From Paraburkholderia sp. PGU19 (GTDB lineage: Bacteria; Pseudomonadota; Gammaproteobacteria; Burkholderiales; Burkholderiaceae), in the NCBI RefSeq assembly GCF_013426915.1, contig NZ_AP023183.1:62001-126000 (forward strand): DNA of 64,000 nt. The letters run 5' to 3'. The first letter of the stretch is position 1, and each line of letters opens with the position of its first letter. The notes beneath the pieces are model-generated. The model worked only from the letters and a program-made list of their open reading frames with translations. It ran no database searches and was not told the origin of the DNA. The translations under genes and the position numbers were made by a program. Below, piece by piece: positions 19,590 to 28,329 of the stretch.

Positions 19590-19997
19590 ATGAGCAAAGA
19601 TTTCAGTGATGAATCGGCGGCCCTGGAAGCCACCGTGATGGAATATATGACCGCGTTCATGCGCGCCGATGTCCCTGCCGTGCTCGCGACTTACGCTGAG
19701 GACGGCGTGCTGATGGCCCCCATCGGACCGGCGATCGAAGGCAAGAAGCAGCTTGCCGAGGTGTATCCGGGCCTGTTCGACGCAGTCGATTTCAACATGG
19801 TTCCCAAGGTAACGGAAGTCCTTCAGACGAGCGCCGACTGGGGCTTTGTTCGCTCTGCGACCGAGGGCACTCAAACCAACAAGGCGACCGGCGACACCGA
19901 GGCTGCCAAATATCTGGAGCTGTTCCTGCTCCGCAAATCGGAAACTGGTGCTTGGCAGATCGCCCGATACAACACCACGCAGATCCCCGCGGCATAG
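19590..19997 (+). CDS. SnoaL-like / NTF2-fold protein (DUF4440 type)
   Basis: A 135-residue protein with the NTF2-like pattern MEYMTAFMRADVPAVLATYAEDGVLMAP followed by an IEGKKQLAEVY helix and a C-terminal beta sheet ending GAWQIARYNTTQIPA. AAGGAG lies just upstream. Related proteins are isomerases, lyases or ligand binders; no catalytic set is clear here. It is about 210 bp after the acyl-CoA synthetase and is probably the last gene of that unit. Function is unassigned. Confidence 0.8.
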   Translation: MSKDFSDESAALEATVMEYMTAFMRADVPAVLATYAEDGVLMAPIGPAIEGKKQLAEVYPGLFDAVDFNMVPKVTEVLQTSADWGFVRSATEGTQTNKATGDTEAAKYLELFLLRKSETGAWQIARYNTTQIPAA

Positions 19998-20130
19998 GCG
20001 GCGTTTGAACGAGAACCCGGCTCGACCCTCATCGACGATCAGGGCCGTGCCGGTCGATCAACCATCCCAACTGGAAAAGGCAGCTAACCCATTCGACCGG
20101 CGGAATCGAGATTGATACGCCTATTCAGAG

Positions 20131-20362
20131 CCGCGAGGACCGTGGCGATCGAGCCTACGTGCAGGAAATCGTGGTAACTGCGCAGAAGCGGAGCGAGCGG
20201 ATCAACGAGGTTCCGCTGTCTGTCACCGCCGTGACGGCGATGCCCTCGCACGTCGCGGGGTAACCTCGGCACTTGACCTCGAACGCGTTTTCCCGGATTT
20301 ACCTATCAGCCCAGCAACTATGGAAACCCGGTGTTCTCCGTTCGCGGCGTGGGTTTCTCTTC
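20131..20362 (+). pseudogene. TonB-dependent receptor N-terminal remnant
   Basis: One frame reads EIVVTAQKRSERINEVPLSV, the plug-domain start of TonB-dependent receptors, and stops at TAA around 20261. The continuation FPGFTYQPSNYGNPVFSVRG appears in another frame to about 20360, with an internal stop between. No signal peptide and no barrel follow. It is a degraded fragment of an outer-membrane receptor gene. Confidence 0.75.
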
Positions 20363-20485
20363 GTCTGAGCGCAAGTGCAAGTGCGGTCGCACGTTCGAAA
20401 CTGCGAAGCGCCACGGCGTCCGGCTGACTCACGCAACAAAGCGGGGCAGCGCATGGTCCGGTCACCGCCCTAACGCATCGCAGTG

Positions 20486-20929
20486 TCAATTCTTGTCTGG
20501 GTTGACGACTCGTATGGGACGAGTGCCGATACGCGCACCAGTGACCTCGTCGACCGCCACCGCCCTGATCTCCGTTCCTGTTTCGGCATCCAGGAAGCGA
20601 ACCAGCTTGCTATCCCCGCGGTGCTGCCGCCCCCATGCGCCGATGATGAACAGCACCGGCAGGAAGTCCATGCCCGCAGCCGTCAGCACGTATTCGTCGC
20701 GCGGCGGACGCTCGGAATAGCGGCGTTTCTCCAAGATACCTTGTTCCGCCAGCGCGGCCAGACGCCGCGTCAGCATCGTCGGCGCAATGCCCAGACTTTT
20801 GCGGAACTGGTCGAAGCGCGTCAGACCCGCGTGGGCGTCGCGCAGGATAAGGATGCTCCACGCGTCGCCGGCGACAGCCAGGCTGCGCGCAATCGGACAC
20901 GGGTCATCGCACGAATTGATATCGTCCAT
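20486..20929 (-). CDS. HxlR-family transcriptional regulator
   Basis: A 147-residue winged-helix protein with the HxlR signature. It starts DDPCPIARSLAVAGDAWSIL with the redox- or ligand-relevant Cys, then has LTRFDQFRKSLGIAPTMLTRRL (recognition helix region) and YSERPPRDEYVLTAAGMDF (wing). It is divergent from an SDR and a zinc-less alcohol-dehydrogenase-like gene, a frequent arrangement for regulators responding to reactive electrophiles or quinones. Two near-identical 15-16 bp repeats in the shared promoter region are candidate operators. Confidence 0.9.
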   Translation of the reverse strand: MDDINSCDDPCPIARSLAVAGDAWSILILRDAHAGLTRFDQFRKSLGIAPTMLTRRLAALAEQGILEKRRYSERPPRDEYVLTAAGMDFLPVLFIIGAWGRQHRGDSKLVRFLDAETGTEIRAVAVDEVTGARIGTRPIRVVNPDKN

Positions 20930-20930
20930 A

Positions 20931-20991
20931 CAATTTTGATAGTGACATAGCCTTAACTTCCCACTATAGTCGATTTCAATTTGATAGTGAC
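20931..20991. promoter_or_regulatory. Paired direct repeats, candidate HxlR operators
   Basis: CAATTTTGATAGTGAC (20931-20946) and CAATTTGATAGTGAC (20977-20991) lie in the 89-bp gap between the HxlR gene and the divergent SDR start, 46 bp apart. A partial inverted match (CACTATA) lies between them. Placement and similarity suggest regulator binding sites controlling both genes. Confidence 0.55.
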
Positions 20992-21018
20992 GCGGGTGTC
21001 CCGCACATGGAGCTTGAA

Positions 21019-21879
21019 ATGACTGACAAAAAGCCTTTGGGTATCGCCCTTGTCACAGGGGCGTCTTCGGGTATCGGACAGGCCGCCGCGCAGCGACTGA
21101 GCGAAGCGGGTTACAAGGTTTTCGGCACGAGCCGGCGGCCAGTGCCTGCGGGCCAGCATCCGTTCGGCATGCTGACGCTCGACGTCACCAGCGATGAATC
21201 CGTCGACGCCGCGGTCGCCCAGGTTCTGCGGCGAGCCGGGCGCATCGATCTGCTCGTGAACAACGCGGGCTTCGGCGTCACGCCCGCCGGCGCCGAGGAA
21301 AGCTCGATTGCGCAGGCGCAGTCGATCTTCGATACCAACTTCTTCGGCGTCGTCCGGATGACCCGCGCGGTCGTGCCTTACATGCGGCGCCAGGGAAGCG
21401 GCCGCATCATCAACATCGGTTCCGTGTTGGGTTTCGTGCCCATGCCGTACGGGGCGCTCTACGCGGCAACGAAGCATGCAGTTGAGGGCTATTCCGAATC
21501 GCTCGATCATGAATTGCGCGGGTGGGGCATCCGTGTGTCGGTCATCGAGCCCGCTTACACGAAGACGCCCTTCGACGCGAACTTCCTGGAACCCGATTCC
21601 ACGCTCGATGCGTATCGCGAGGCCCGTGCGGTCGTCAGCAAACGGATCAATGAAGTGATGGCAACCGCAACGGAGCCTTCGGTGGTCGCCGAGGTCGTGT
21701 TAAAGGCGGCAGTCGCGGCGAAGCCGAAGCTGCGCTACCCAGCCGGCGCGCTCGCGAGCCGTCTGCAAATGCTGCGCAGATTTGCGCCGGCCGGTCTCGT
21801 GGATGCCGGGCTTCGTAAAGACCTTCGACTCGACACGATACCTGCGTCGCAGTCGGTAAGCCCTCTTTTGCAAGAATGA
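21019..21879 (+). CDS. Short-chain dehydrogenase/reductase
   Basis: A 286-residue classical SDR with TGASSGIG (cofactor site, near residue 14), NNAGFG, Ser in INIGSVLGFVPMPYG, and Tyr/Lys in YAATKHAVEGYSESL. ATG 21019 is preferred because GGAG lies 6 bases upstream; another ATG at 21007 is in frame. It is divergent from the HxlR gene and 43 bp upstream of a quinone-oxidoreductase-like gene, probably one operon. The substrate is unknown; detoxification of carbonyl compounds is plausible. Confidence 0.9.
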   Translation: MTDKKPLGIALVTGASSGIGQAAAQRLSEAGYKVFGTSRRPVPAGQHPFGMLTLDVTSDESVDAAVAQVLRRAGRIDLLVNNAGFGVTPAGAEESSIAQAQSIFDTNFFGVVRMTRAVVPYMRRQGSGRIINIGSVLGFVPMPYGALYAATKHAVEGYSESLDHELRGWGIRVSVIEPAYTKTPFDANFLEPDSTLDAYREARAVVSKRINEVMATATEPSVVAEVVLKAAVAAKPKLRYPAGALASRLQMLRRFAPAGLVDAGLRKDLRLDTIPASQSVSPLLQE

Positions 21880-21922
21880 AAAACATGGAGCGCCGGATCA
21901 CACCAAGGGACCACCAAGCATC

Positions 21923-22924
21923 ATGAGAGCATTCATTCTCGAACGTTACGGACGCAAGCATGGCGCGCATATCGCGGACATGCCGGAGCCGCAACTACGC
22001 GACGACGACGTCCTGATTCAGGTCCACGCCGCCAGCCTGAATGTTCTGGATTCCAAAATACGCGACGGCGAATTCAAGCTGATTTTGCCGTATCGCTTGC
22101 CGCTCATTCTCGGCAACGACGTGGCCGGCGTCGTCGTGAAAGTTGGGCCGCGCGTGCAGCGGTTCAAGATCGGCGACGAAGTCTACGCGCGCCCCGATAA
22201 AGATCGCATTGGCGCGTTTGCCGAGCTGATTGCAGTGAATGAAGCGGACTTGTCCATCAAGCCCAAGACACTCACCATGGAAGAGGCCGCCTCGATTCCG
22301 CTCGTGGGTCTGACTGCGTGGCAGGCGCTGATCGAAAAAGCGCAACTGCGGAAAGGACAAAAGGTCTTCATTCATGCAGGCTCCGGCGGTGTCGGAACGT
22401 TTGCGATCCAACTCGCGAAGCATCTGGGTGCGTTCGTCGCGACGACAACGAGCACGGCAAACGTGGAATGGGTGAAGCGCCTCGGTGCCGATGTCGTCAT
22501 CGATTACAGGAAGGACGACTTCGAGAAGGTGCTTGCCGACTATGACGTCGTGATAAACAGTCTGGACGCGGCGACGCTGCGCAAATCCCTTCGTGTGCTG
22601 AGACCCGGCGGACGGCTTATCTCGATCTCGGGGCCGCCGGATGCTGACTTCGGAAAAGAGCTTGGTCTGCCGCGCTTCCTCTGCCTGGCGATGCTTCTAC
22701 TGAGTTACCGAATCAGGAAGGAGGCTAAACGCCTCAAAGTCAGCTATTCGTTCCTGTTCATGCGGGCAAGTGGAGATCAGCTACGGCAGATCACGTCGCT
22801 CATCGATGCCGGGGTTGTACACCCAGTCGTGGATCGCATCTTTCCATTCGATTCGATCAGAGAGGCCATGGCCTACGTCGATAGCGGACGGACCAAAGGC
22901 AAGGTGGTTGTCAAGATGAGGTGA
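21923..22924 (+). CDS. NADP-dependent quinone oxidoreductase-like MDR protein
   Basis: A 333-residue medium-chain dehydrogenase of the zinc-independent quinone oxidoreductase type. The N-terminal GroES-like domain has the PYRLPLILGNDVAGVVVKVG motif. The nucleotide-binding domain has AGSGGVGTFAIQLAKHLGA (about residues 152-170). No catalytic-zinc Cys/His set is visible. It follows the SDR by 43 bp and presumably shares its HxlR control. The probable role is reduction of quinones or enones. Confidence 0.9.
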   Translation: MRAFILERYGRKHGAHIADMPEPQLRDDDVLIQVHAASLNVLDSKIRDGEFKLILPYRLPLILGNDVAGVVVKVGPRVQRFKIGDEVYARPDKDRIGAFAELIAVNEADLSIKPKTLTMEEAASIPLVGLTAWQALIEKAQLRKGQKVFIHAGSGGVGTFAIQLAKHLGAFVATTTSTANVEWVKRLGADVVIDYRKDDFEKVLADYDVVINSLDAATLRKSLRVLRPGGRLISISGPPDADFGKELGLPRFLCLAMLLLSYRIRKEAKRLKVSYSFLFMRASGDQLRQITSLIDAGVVHPVVDRIFPFDSIREAMAYVDSGRTKGKVVVKMR

Positions 22925-23175
22925 TCGGCGCGCTGCGTTACGATGGACTTCCGCCATAGATAACAGCCAGTTCGCCTAATATGGCATTCGGGTGCGAATG
23001 GCCGTTCCGCCCCTGGAAGCAGCCGTCGGAGTTGCGGAGGGTTGAATAGCGGATGTGGGTCGACATCAGGCATCCGATGGCAGGTCGCGGCAGTGCGAAG
23101 ATCGCGAGTGCCATGCGCATCCGGTTAGCAAAGCGGGATCATCCGTTGGGGATACCCGCGTGTCGCTTCGCCCCA

Positions 23176-23622
23176 TCACAGTGGCGTGCTACCCCCGAGC
23201 ATCGATTGACGGCAGGCGGGCGCGCCGCAATGACATGCGTACTGCTCCCGGATGTCGTCAGTGATCTCGCCGTCGACCGCCAGTCCGTAATCAATGAACA
23301 GTTCTTTGCCGCGCTCGATGTCAGTAATTGCATGGATGAATACGCGATTACCCGTCTCGATTGCTTCGCAGTTGGGCGCACACGCATGGTTCAGGAAGCG
23401 GGCGCTGTTGCCGCCACGACTGCCGTCGATCACGCGTCCGTCGGAAAGTCCGAATACGAATGTGTGTCCGACCTCGGATAGCTGACGGGCGGCGGCGCGT
23501 CGCCAGCTGGTCACTTCACCCTTGTACTCGATGAGGCGCTCGCCGGGGGCGATGGGCTGGAGCGCAAAGAGCCCCTTGCCATGGACCGATGAGCGGCGTG
23601 CGGTGATGCGTCGCAGTCGCAT
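23176..23622 (-). CDS. SET-domain protein-lysine methyltransferase-like
   Basis: A 148-residue compact SET domain. RSSVHGKGLFALQPIAPGE is the N-terminal SET motif, NSARFLNHACAPNCEA the cofactor-binding pseudoknot motif, GKELFIDYGL the second catalytic motif with Tyr, and CHCGAPACR a post-SET-like zinc-binding cluster. Length fits stand-alone bacterial SET proteins. It would transfer methyl from S-adenosylmethionine to a lysine; the target protein is unknown. It is unlinked to operon partners and lies just left of the Tn7-like element. Confidence 0.88.
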   Translation of the reverse strand: MRLRRITARRSSVHGKGLFALQPIAPGERLIEYKGEVTSWRRAAARQLSEVGHTFVFGLSDGRVIDGSRGGNSARFLNHACAPNCEAIETGNRVFIHAITDIERGKELFIDYGLAVDGEITDDIREQYACHCGAPACRQSMLGGSTPL

Positions 23623-23703
23623 TGCGTCGTTTTCCTTCCGTTGTTTTTTGCCAGTCCCGATCAGGTGCGAAGCATACCGCTGCCGGTGTTCATATTCAAC
23701 GAG

Positions 23704-23850
23704 CGTCGATCAAAATAAGTCTGTCAATCCAGAATCCCGTCAAAGACAAGCCGTATAAGCTGGCGTCATTTTTAATTGCCAATTTTATTGGCACTCGCAA
23801 CTAAATAAAATCGTCAATTCGCATAAGTCCGCATTAATTTCGTCAATTCG
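23704..23850 (+). repeat. Left end of the Tn7-like element with TnsB-type binding repeats
   Basis: The end starts CGTCGATCAAAATAAG and carries repeated TGTCAATC/CGTCAATT units, with two exact CGTCAATTCG copies at 23812-23821 and 23841-23850. Multiple short repeats inside each end are expected for TnsB binding. The first 97 bp are closely matched by 34749-34845. Confidence 0.65.
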
Positions 23851-23890
23851 CGTCCTAGACTTCGAAGCCCGTGCCTACTGCGTTGATCTC

Positions 23891-24526
23891 ATGGAAGATT
23901 TTCTGGATAATCCGCAGCCTGTCGCGCTTGATCGGCCACGCGGCGCGCATCGGCTCGAAGCTTTCAGTCCGAAGCTCAACCGGCGGCTGACGTTCTATCG
24001 ACGCTGCGCATTCGATCAGTGGATCCTCATCGAAACAGATCCGGGGGTACGGGTATTCTGCGAGCGCCCAGGGTACGTTCAGCTTCGTGGGCAGCGACAG
24101 CTTGCCGACTTCTGGGTCTCTTTCTCGGACCGGCAGGAGTTAATCCTGCTGCCGGCGCCGGTTACCGCGGACGGTCCAACGCGTGACGGCAAATTCAGGG
24201 ATTTCAACTCGATCGATGTCCGGAGCGTCAATCCGGCCGATCTGGCGGCATCGCGCACGTGGATTGACAACTGGAAGCGCATGCTGCCTTGTATCGTCGT
24301 CACCCGTGGCCTCGTGCCCGCATCTCTCCTTGACGCGATTGAGCAGTTCATCTGCAGTCCTCAGTCCTTGCTTTCCATCGAGCGCAAGTTTTCAGCGGGC
24401 GATCCGATTCTCGCACGGGCGGCAGTCTTCGGGCTGCTGTATGCAGGCCGCGTGAGCGCCCCAGAGTTGCGAACCGACGCATTGTCGTCGATGACGCGAT
24501 TCGCTTCTCAGGAGAGTCAGTCATGA
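23891..24526 (+). CDS. tnsA: TnsA-like endonuclease subunit
   Basis: A 211-residue protein with the TnsA N-terminal endonuclease pattern: LTFYRRCAFDQWILIETDPGV, then FCERPGYV and RQLADFWVSF with the conserved Asp. In Tn7-like elements this restriction-enzyme-like subunit cuts the 5' ends, allowing cut-and-paste excision together with TnsB. Its stop overlaps the tnsB start (ATGA), so the two are translationally coupled. A truncated homologue lies at 36420-36800. Orthology is inferred from motif and gene order. Confidence 0.78.
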   Translation: MEDFLDNPQPVALDRPRGAHRLEAFSPKLNRRLTFYRRCAFDQWILIETDPGVRVFCERPGYVQLRGQRQLADFWVSFSDRQELILLPAPVTADGPTRDGKFRDFNSIDVRSVNPADLAASRTWIDNWKRMLPCIVVTRGLVPASLLDAIEQFICSPQSLLSIERKFSAGDPILARAAVFGLLYAGRVSAPELRTDALSSMTRFASQESQS

Positions 24527-26514
24527 GCCGTCGCAAACCCGAACTGCAGGCGCTCGATCTCGCGTCGTGGCCCGCCGTCGCATGGACAGATTTCGACGCG
24601 AAGGCACGTAAGGTTATCAAGATGCGAATGCAGGCGATCGAGCGCTTCGCGCGGGGTGAACCGGTCAAGGGCATTGAGCAGTCGACTGGCGTGAACAGGC
24701 GGCAGCTCTATCGATTGCTGGAACGTGGACTGTCACTTCACCCTGATGGACGGATTTACGGGTTCCGCGGGCTGCAGAGTTACGTGAGAGTCACGGAATA
24801 CGCGCGGCTGGGCCAGATCACTGTGAGGGGAGAGCGGGGCAGTCGCGGTACGGCAGGCGCTTTCTCCCAACTTCTCGAACGCTACCCGTCACTTTCAGTA
24901 TGGCTACGTTCGCAGCTCAAGCGGCGTCGTGTCACGCTCGAGCAGATCCATACCGAAGGCCGGCTGCATACGAGATTGAGCGGTTTGCAACCGCTGCACG
25001 TCGAGTTTCTGTGGCAGTGCCGCTCCGCGGGGCTAACGGTTGGAGACTACCCTTTCAATACCCGCGGGCGGGCGATCCGTTCACTGGCAGCGCATCTGAA
25101 GGCGGAAATGCTGCGCAACTTCGCCACAGGCGCGCGGGCGGCAGGAGCTTCGCACCTGAAAGGGATACCACGCCACGAGGACGATTTTGCCAGTCCACCA
25201 GCAACGCGGCCTTACCAGGTCGTGGAGTTTGATGGGCACCGGCTCGATATCCGGCTCAAGGTAGTAGTGCGTGATCAACTGGGCTTCGAGCACGAGTTCG
25301 AGATTGAGCGCGTCTGGCTACTCGCGATCATTGACGTCAGCACCCGGGCGGTGCTCGGCTATCACATTGCGCTGGGACGCGAATACAGCCGCTATGACGT
25401 CATCAAGACAATCGAGAACGCACTGGAACCGCATCGACCACGAACCTTCACGATTCCAGGCTTAACCTACGGACCACGTGACGGATTCCCATCGCAACGG
25501 TTGCCGGAACTCGCGTACGTCACGTGGGAGTGGATGAAGCTTGACAACGCGAAGGCGAACCTGGCAAACGAGTCACGGGCTGCATTGTGCGAATTCGTCG
25601 GTTGCTGTGTTGATGCCGGGCCGAAGTACAGTCCAGATGAGCGACCCTATATCGAACGCTTTTTTGGCACCATAGCCGGCAGGCTGTCGTCCAGGTTGCC
25701 GGGTTACACGGGTTCGCATCCGCGTGACTTGCGCCGTGCTCTGGCGGATCCAAAGGGCAACCTGCGCCTGTACGTATCACTCGACGAGCTGGAGGAGCTG
25801 ATTGAGTACGCGATCGCGAGCTACCATGGCACGCCACACGCCGGGCTGAACAATGTCACGCCATTGGAGGCGATGGAATATTTCGTTCGCGGCAGTCAGC
25901 AACTGCTCACGTGGCTTCCCGAACATCACCGGCGTTCCCTCTGCCTGATGCAATCGGCAATTCATTGCCAGGTACGCGCCTACCTCGGCAAAGGTGTCCG
26001 GCCACATATCAATCTGCACGGCGCTCGATATACGAGCGCCGTGCTTGCGTGCAGCACACAGTTCATCGGCAAGCGATTGCTGGTCTATATGAACGCGGAC
26101 GATATGCGTAGCGTGCGCGCATTCCTGCCGGATGGTACCGAACTGGGCGTTCTCGATGTTCAAGGCGCGTGGCGCCTGATACCACACACTCTCAAACTGC
26201 GGCAGGAAATCCTCAAGGAGAAGGGTAACCGACGTTCGCCGACATCGGTCGAGGCAAATCCGATCGAAGAGTACGTTCAAGGCAAACTGGCCAGGGCGAA
26301 GAAGACACGCAGGGCGGCCTCGGACCTGTCGCAGGCGATGCGCGTTATGTCAGCTGCGTCGTCAGCACGCCCGCCCGTAGGCCCTCCGACCGCCGTAACA
26401 GTTGCTGCGCTTACGGCGGTAGGGCCGTCGGAGCCAGAGACCGAAGGAGTAGCAGCACCGCGGGGCCCAACGCGTCCCCGAAAGCTCACCATTGGCACCG
26501 GCCAGGTCTTTTAA
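24523..26514 (+). CDS. tnsB: TnsB/TniA-like DDE transposase
   Basis: A 663-residue Mu/TnsB-type integrase-fold transposase. The N-terminal third has helix-turn-helix segments (VKGIEQSTGVNRRQLYRLL). The catalytic core has Asp in VVEFDGHRLD (about 237), Asp in MKLDNAKAN (about 341) and Glu in PYIERFFGT (about 378). A Mu-transposase C-terminal beta-barrel follows (ARYTSAVL...RVYMNADD-like region), then a charged tail. It overlaps tnsA by 4 bp and precedes tnsC. Size and layout match functional family members. Confidence 0.9.
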   Translation: MSRRKPELQALDLASWPAVAWTDFDAKARKVIKMRMQAIERFARGEPVKGIEQSTGVNRRQLYRLLERGLSLHPDGRIYGFRGLQSYVRVTEYARLGQITVRGERGSRGTAGAFSQLLERYPSLSVWLRSQLKRRRVTLEQIHTEGRLHTRLSGLQPLHVEFLWQCRSAGLTVGDYPFNTRGRAIRSLAAHLKAEMLRNFATGARAAGASHLKGIPRHEDDFASPPATRPYQVVEFDGHRLDIRLKVVVRDQLGFEHEFEIERVWLLAIIDVSTRAVLGYHIALGREYSRYDVIKTIENALEPHRPRTFTIPGLTYGPRDGFPSQRLPELAYVTWEWMKLDNAKANLANESRAALCEFVGCCVDAGPKYSPDERPYIERFFGTIAGRLSSRLPGYTGSHPRDLRRALADPKGNLRLYVSLDELEELIEYAIASYHGTPHAGLNNVTPLEAMEYFVRGSQQLLTWLPEHHRRSLCLMQSAIHCQVRAYLGKGVRPHINLHGARYTSAVLACSTQFIGKRLLVYMNADDMRSVRAFLPDGTELGVLDVQGAWRLIPHTLKLRQEILKEKGNRRSPTSVEANPIEEYVQGKLARAKKTRRAASDLSQAMRVMSAASSARPPVGPPTAVTVAALTAVGPSEPETEGVAAPRGPTRPRKLTIGTGQVF

Positions 26515-26536
26515 TCTGACGTTTGTGGGAGGCAAC

Positions 26537-27517
26537 ATGTCGCTTGAGATACCTCGTCCGATCGATCCATCGCTACACCCGCTCGTGACAGGCAACTACC
26601 GCATTGCCACACCGGCTATCGAGTCTTTTTATGAACTGGTAGTTCGATGTCTGCATTACCGGATTATGGGCGCGCTTATCTATGGGCCGTCACGCATCGG
26701 CAAGACCCGTGCAATTGAATATGTCCGGCTGCTGCTGGCGCGCAACTATCCGCGGATGACGAGTTACCACGCGCAGTGCGAGCACAAGCCGCGTCATGCC
26801 GAGGGGCCGTTCTTCGCAAATCTGCTTGAGGCGGTCGGTGACCCGGATCCGAACGCTGGCTCCAATCCTTCAAAGCGGATGCGCCTGACGCTGAGAATCC
26901 GTCAGGCGGCATCCTGTTCGGGCAGTGGGATGGTGCTGCTCTTTTGCGACGAGGCCCAACGATACAACGACAATGAATATGAATGGCTGCGTGATGTTCA
27001 TGACGCGCTGGACCGCCAGCAAATCAAACTGTTCACCTTTCTTGTCGGTCAACAGGAGCTGGTCGCGCAGAAGACCGCGATGCAGGTTGCGGGCAAGACG
27101 CAGATCGTCGCGCGTCTCATGGTCGAGGAGCTGTCATTTTATGGCATACGCAATGCACATGACGTCGCGACATGCCTGAACGGCTACGATCAGACCGCCT
27201 ATCCGGAAGGAACTGGATGGAGCTTTACACGCTTCTACGTTCCGCAGGCGTTTGACGCTGGATATCGACTCGTCAACGACGCAGACGTGCTGTGGAATGC
27301 GTTCGAGAAGGCGCACCACAAGGCCAGTCTTCCAGGGCAACTGGAGATCCCGATGGAGTCGTTTGCGCGCGCCGTCGAGATCGTCCTCAAGGATAGTGAA
27401 CTACAGGACGCGCGAGGCTATCGCCCCGATCAGGTCCTGTGGGAACACGCGGTACGGCACTGCGGTTATGTACAGTCTCGCCATGCAACCGGACGCGTCC
27501 TCGTCACCGCGGCGTAG
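26537..27517 (+). CDS. tnsC: TnsC/TniB-like AAA+ ATPase
   Basis: A 326-residue ATPase with Walker A GPSRIGKT (50-57) and Walker B VLLFCDEA (about 133-140), typical of the TniB/TnsC regulators that form target-bound filaments and link target choice to TnsB. ATG 26537 has GGGAGG upstream; the longer open frame overlaps the tnsB tail and is unlikely. Its end overlaps the tniQ start. Confidence 0.88.
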   Translation: MSLEIPRPIDPSLHPLVTGNYRIATPAIESFYELVVRCLHYRIMGALIYGPSRIGKTRAIEYVRLLLARNYPRMTSYHAQCEHKPRHAEGPFFANLLEAVGDPDPNAGSNPSKRMRLTLRIRQAASCSGSGMVLLFCDEAQRYNDNEYEWLRDVHDALDRQQIKLFTFLVGQQELVAQKTAMQVAGKTQIVARLMVEELSFYGIRNAHDVATCLNGYDQTAYPEGTGWSFTRFYVPQAFDAGYRLVNDADVLWNAFEKAHHKASLPGQLEIPMESFARAVEIVLKDSELQDARGYRPDQVLWEHAVRHCGYVQSRHATGRVLVTAA

Positions 27518-28139
27518 CGGGACGCTGCTGCAGGAGCCACGATTCCCGATCCTGACGCTCGACGAGAGCAAGCTGACGCCGGCGCTGGGCTACGTGTTTC
27601 GGAGGAAGTGGCTATACCCCCATGAGTCGCTGATCTCGATCCTGTGGAAATTCGAGAAGGCCAATGCCTTGTCGGGCGCCGTCGTGGCGCGGCTCATGGG
27701 ACCCGACGTTGACCCCTACGAAGGGGTCGCGCCACGCCGGGGGATCGTTGATGTTGACCGACTTCGGGAAAATCTTGGCCTGCCCGGGAAACTGCTGCAC
27801 AGCGCGCTGATAGAGGGAACGGAGCGGCAACGCTACAGCGACGCCTTTCGCTTCTGTCGCCACTGTCTGACGCTGGGCTACCACAGTGTCGTGCATCAGC
27901 TTGAAAGCCTGAGCCAGTGTCCCGCCCATCACGGCATTCTGGAGTCGCGATGTCGACGCTGCGGGCATGAGACGCCGCATCGCATAAGTGTGCGGCTGCT
28001 TGAAGCGCGGTACCGTTGTGCCAACTGTCTTGCGCCATACGCGCGTTATGGCTGGACGCCATACAACGCGCAGCCGATGAGACCGGAGCATCGCAAGGCA
28101 TTCACACGTCGCTATCTTGAGCGTTGTCGCGGCTTGTGA
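27468..28139 (+). CDS. tniQ: TniQ-family target-selection protein
   Basis: About 223 residues with the TniQ zinc-ribbon pattern: FCRHCLTLGYHSVVHQL, CPAHHGILESRCRRCG and YRCANCLAPY. TniQ/TnsD proteins choose the target. The start is either 27468 or 27483, both overlapping the tnsC end; the longer frame from 27252 is a shadow of tnsC. It is the only TniQ here and is short, so a TnsD-like DNA-binding extension for a fixed attachment site is not evident. No guide-RNA or CRISPR component accompanies it. Confidence 0.82.
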   Translation: MYSLAMQPDASSSPRRSGTLLQEPRFPILTLDESKLTPALGYVFRRKWLYPHESLISILWKFEKANALSGAVVARLMGPDVDPYEGVAPRRGIVDVDRLRENLGLPGKLLHSALIEGTERQRYSDAFRFCRHCLTLGYHSVVHQLESLSQCPAHHGILESRCRRCGHETPHRISVRLLEARYRCANCLAPYARYGWTPYNAQPMRPEHRKAFTRRYLERCRGL

Positions 28140-28329
28140 CGCTGGCAAAGCGAGCAAACGGCTCCCGTTTCGCCTCACCTCTGCTCCGCAAGTGTGGGGA
28201 GAGCATAAGGAGAATTGAGGGCGTCCAGCAATTGACACCTTCGCAGCGCGAGTACCGTGATCAGGTCGTAAATCGCTCGCGCTAGATGCCTGATTTTGCG
28301 GCGTTCGCCGCAGTCGCCACCCTTGCGTG

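Noticed and set aside
27252..27467. Longer start for the TniQ gene
   Set aside because: The extension is an out-of-frame shadow of tnsC with no TniQ similarity.
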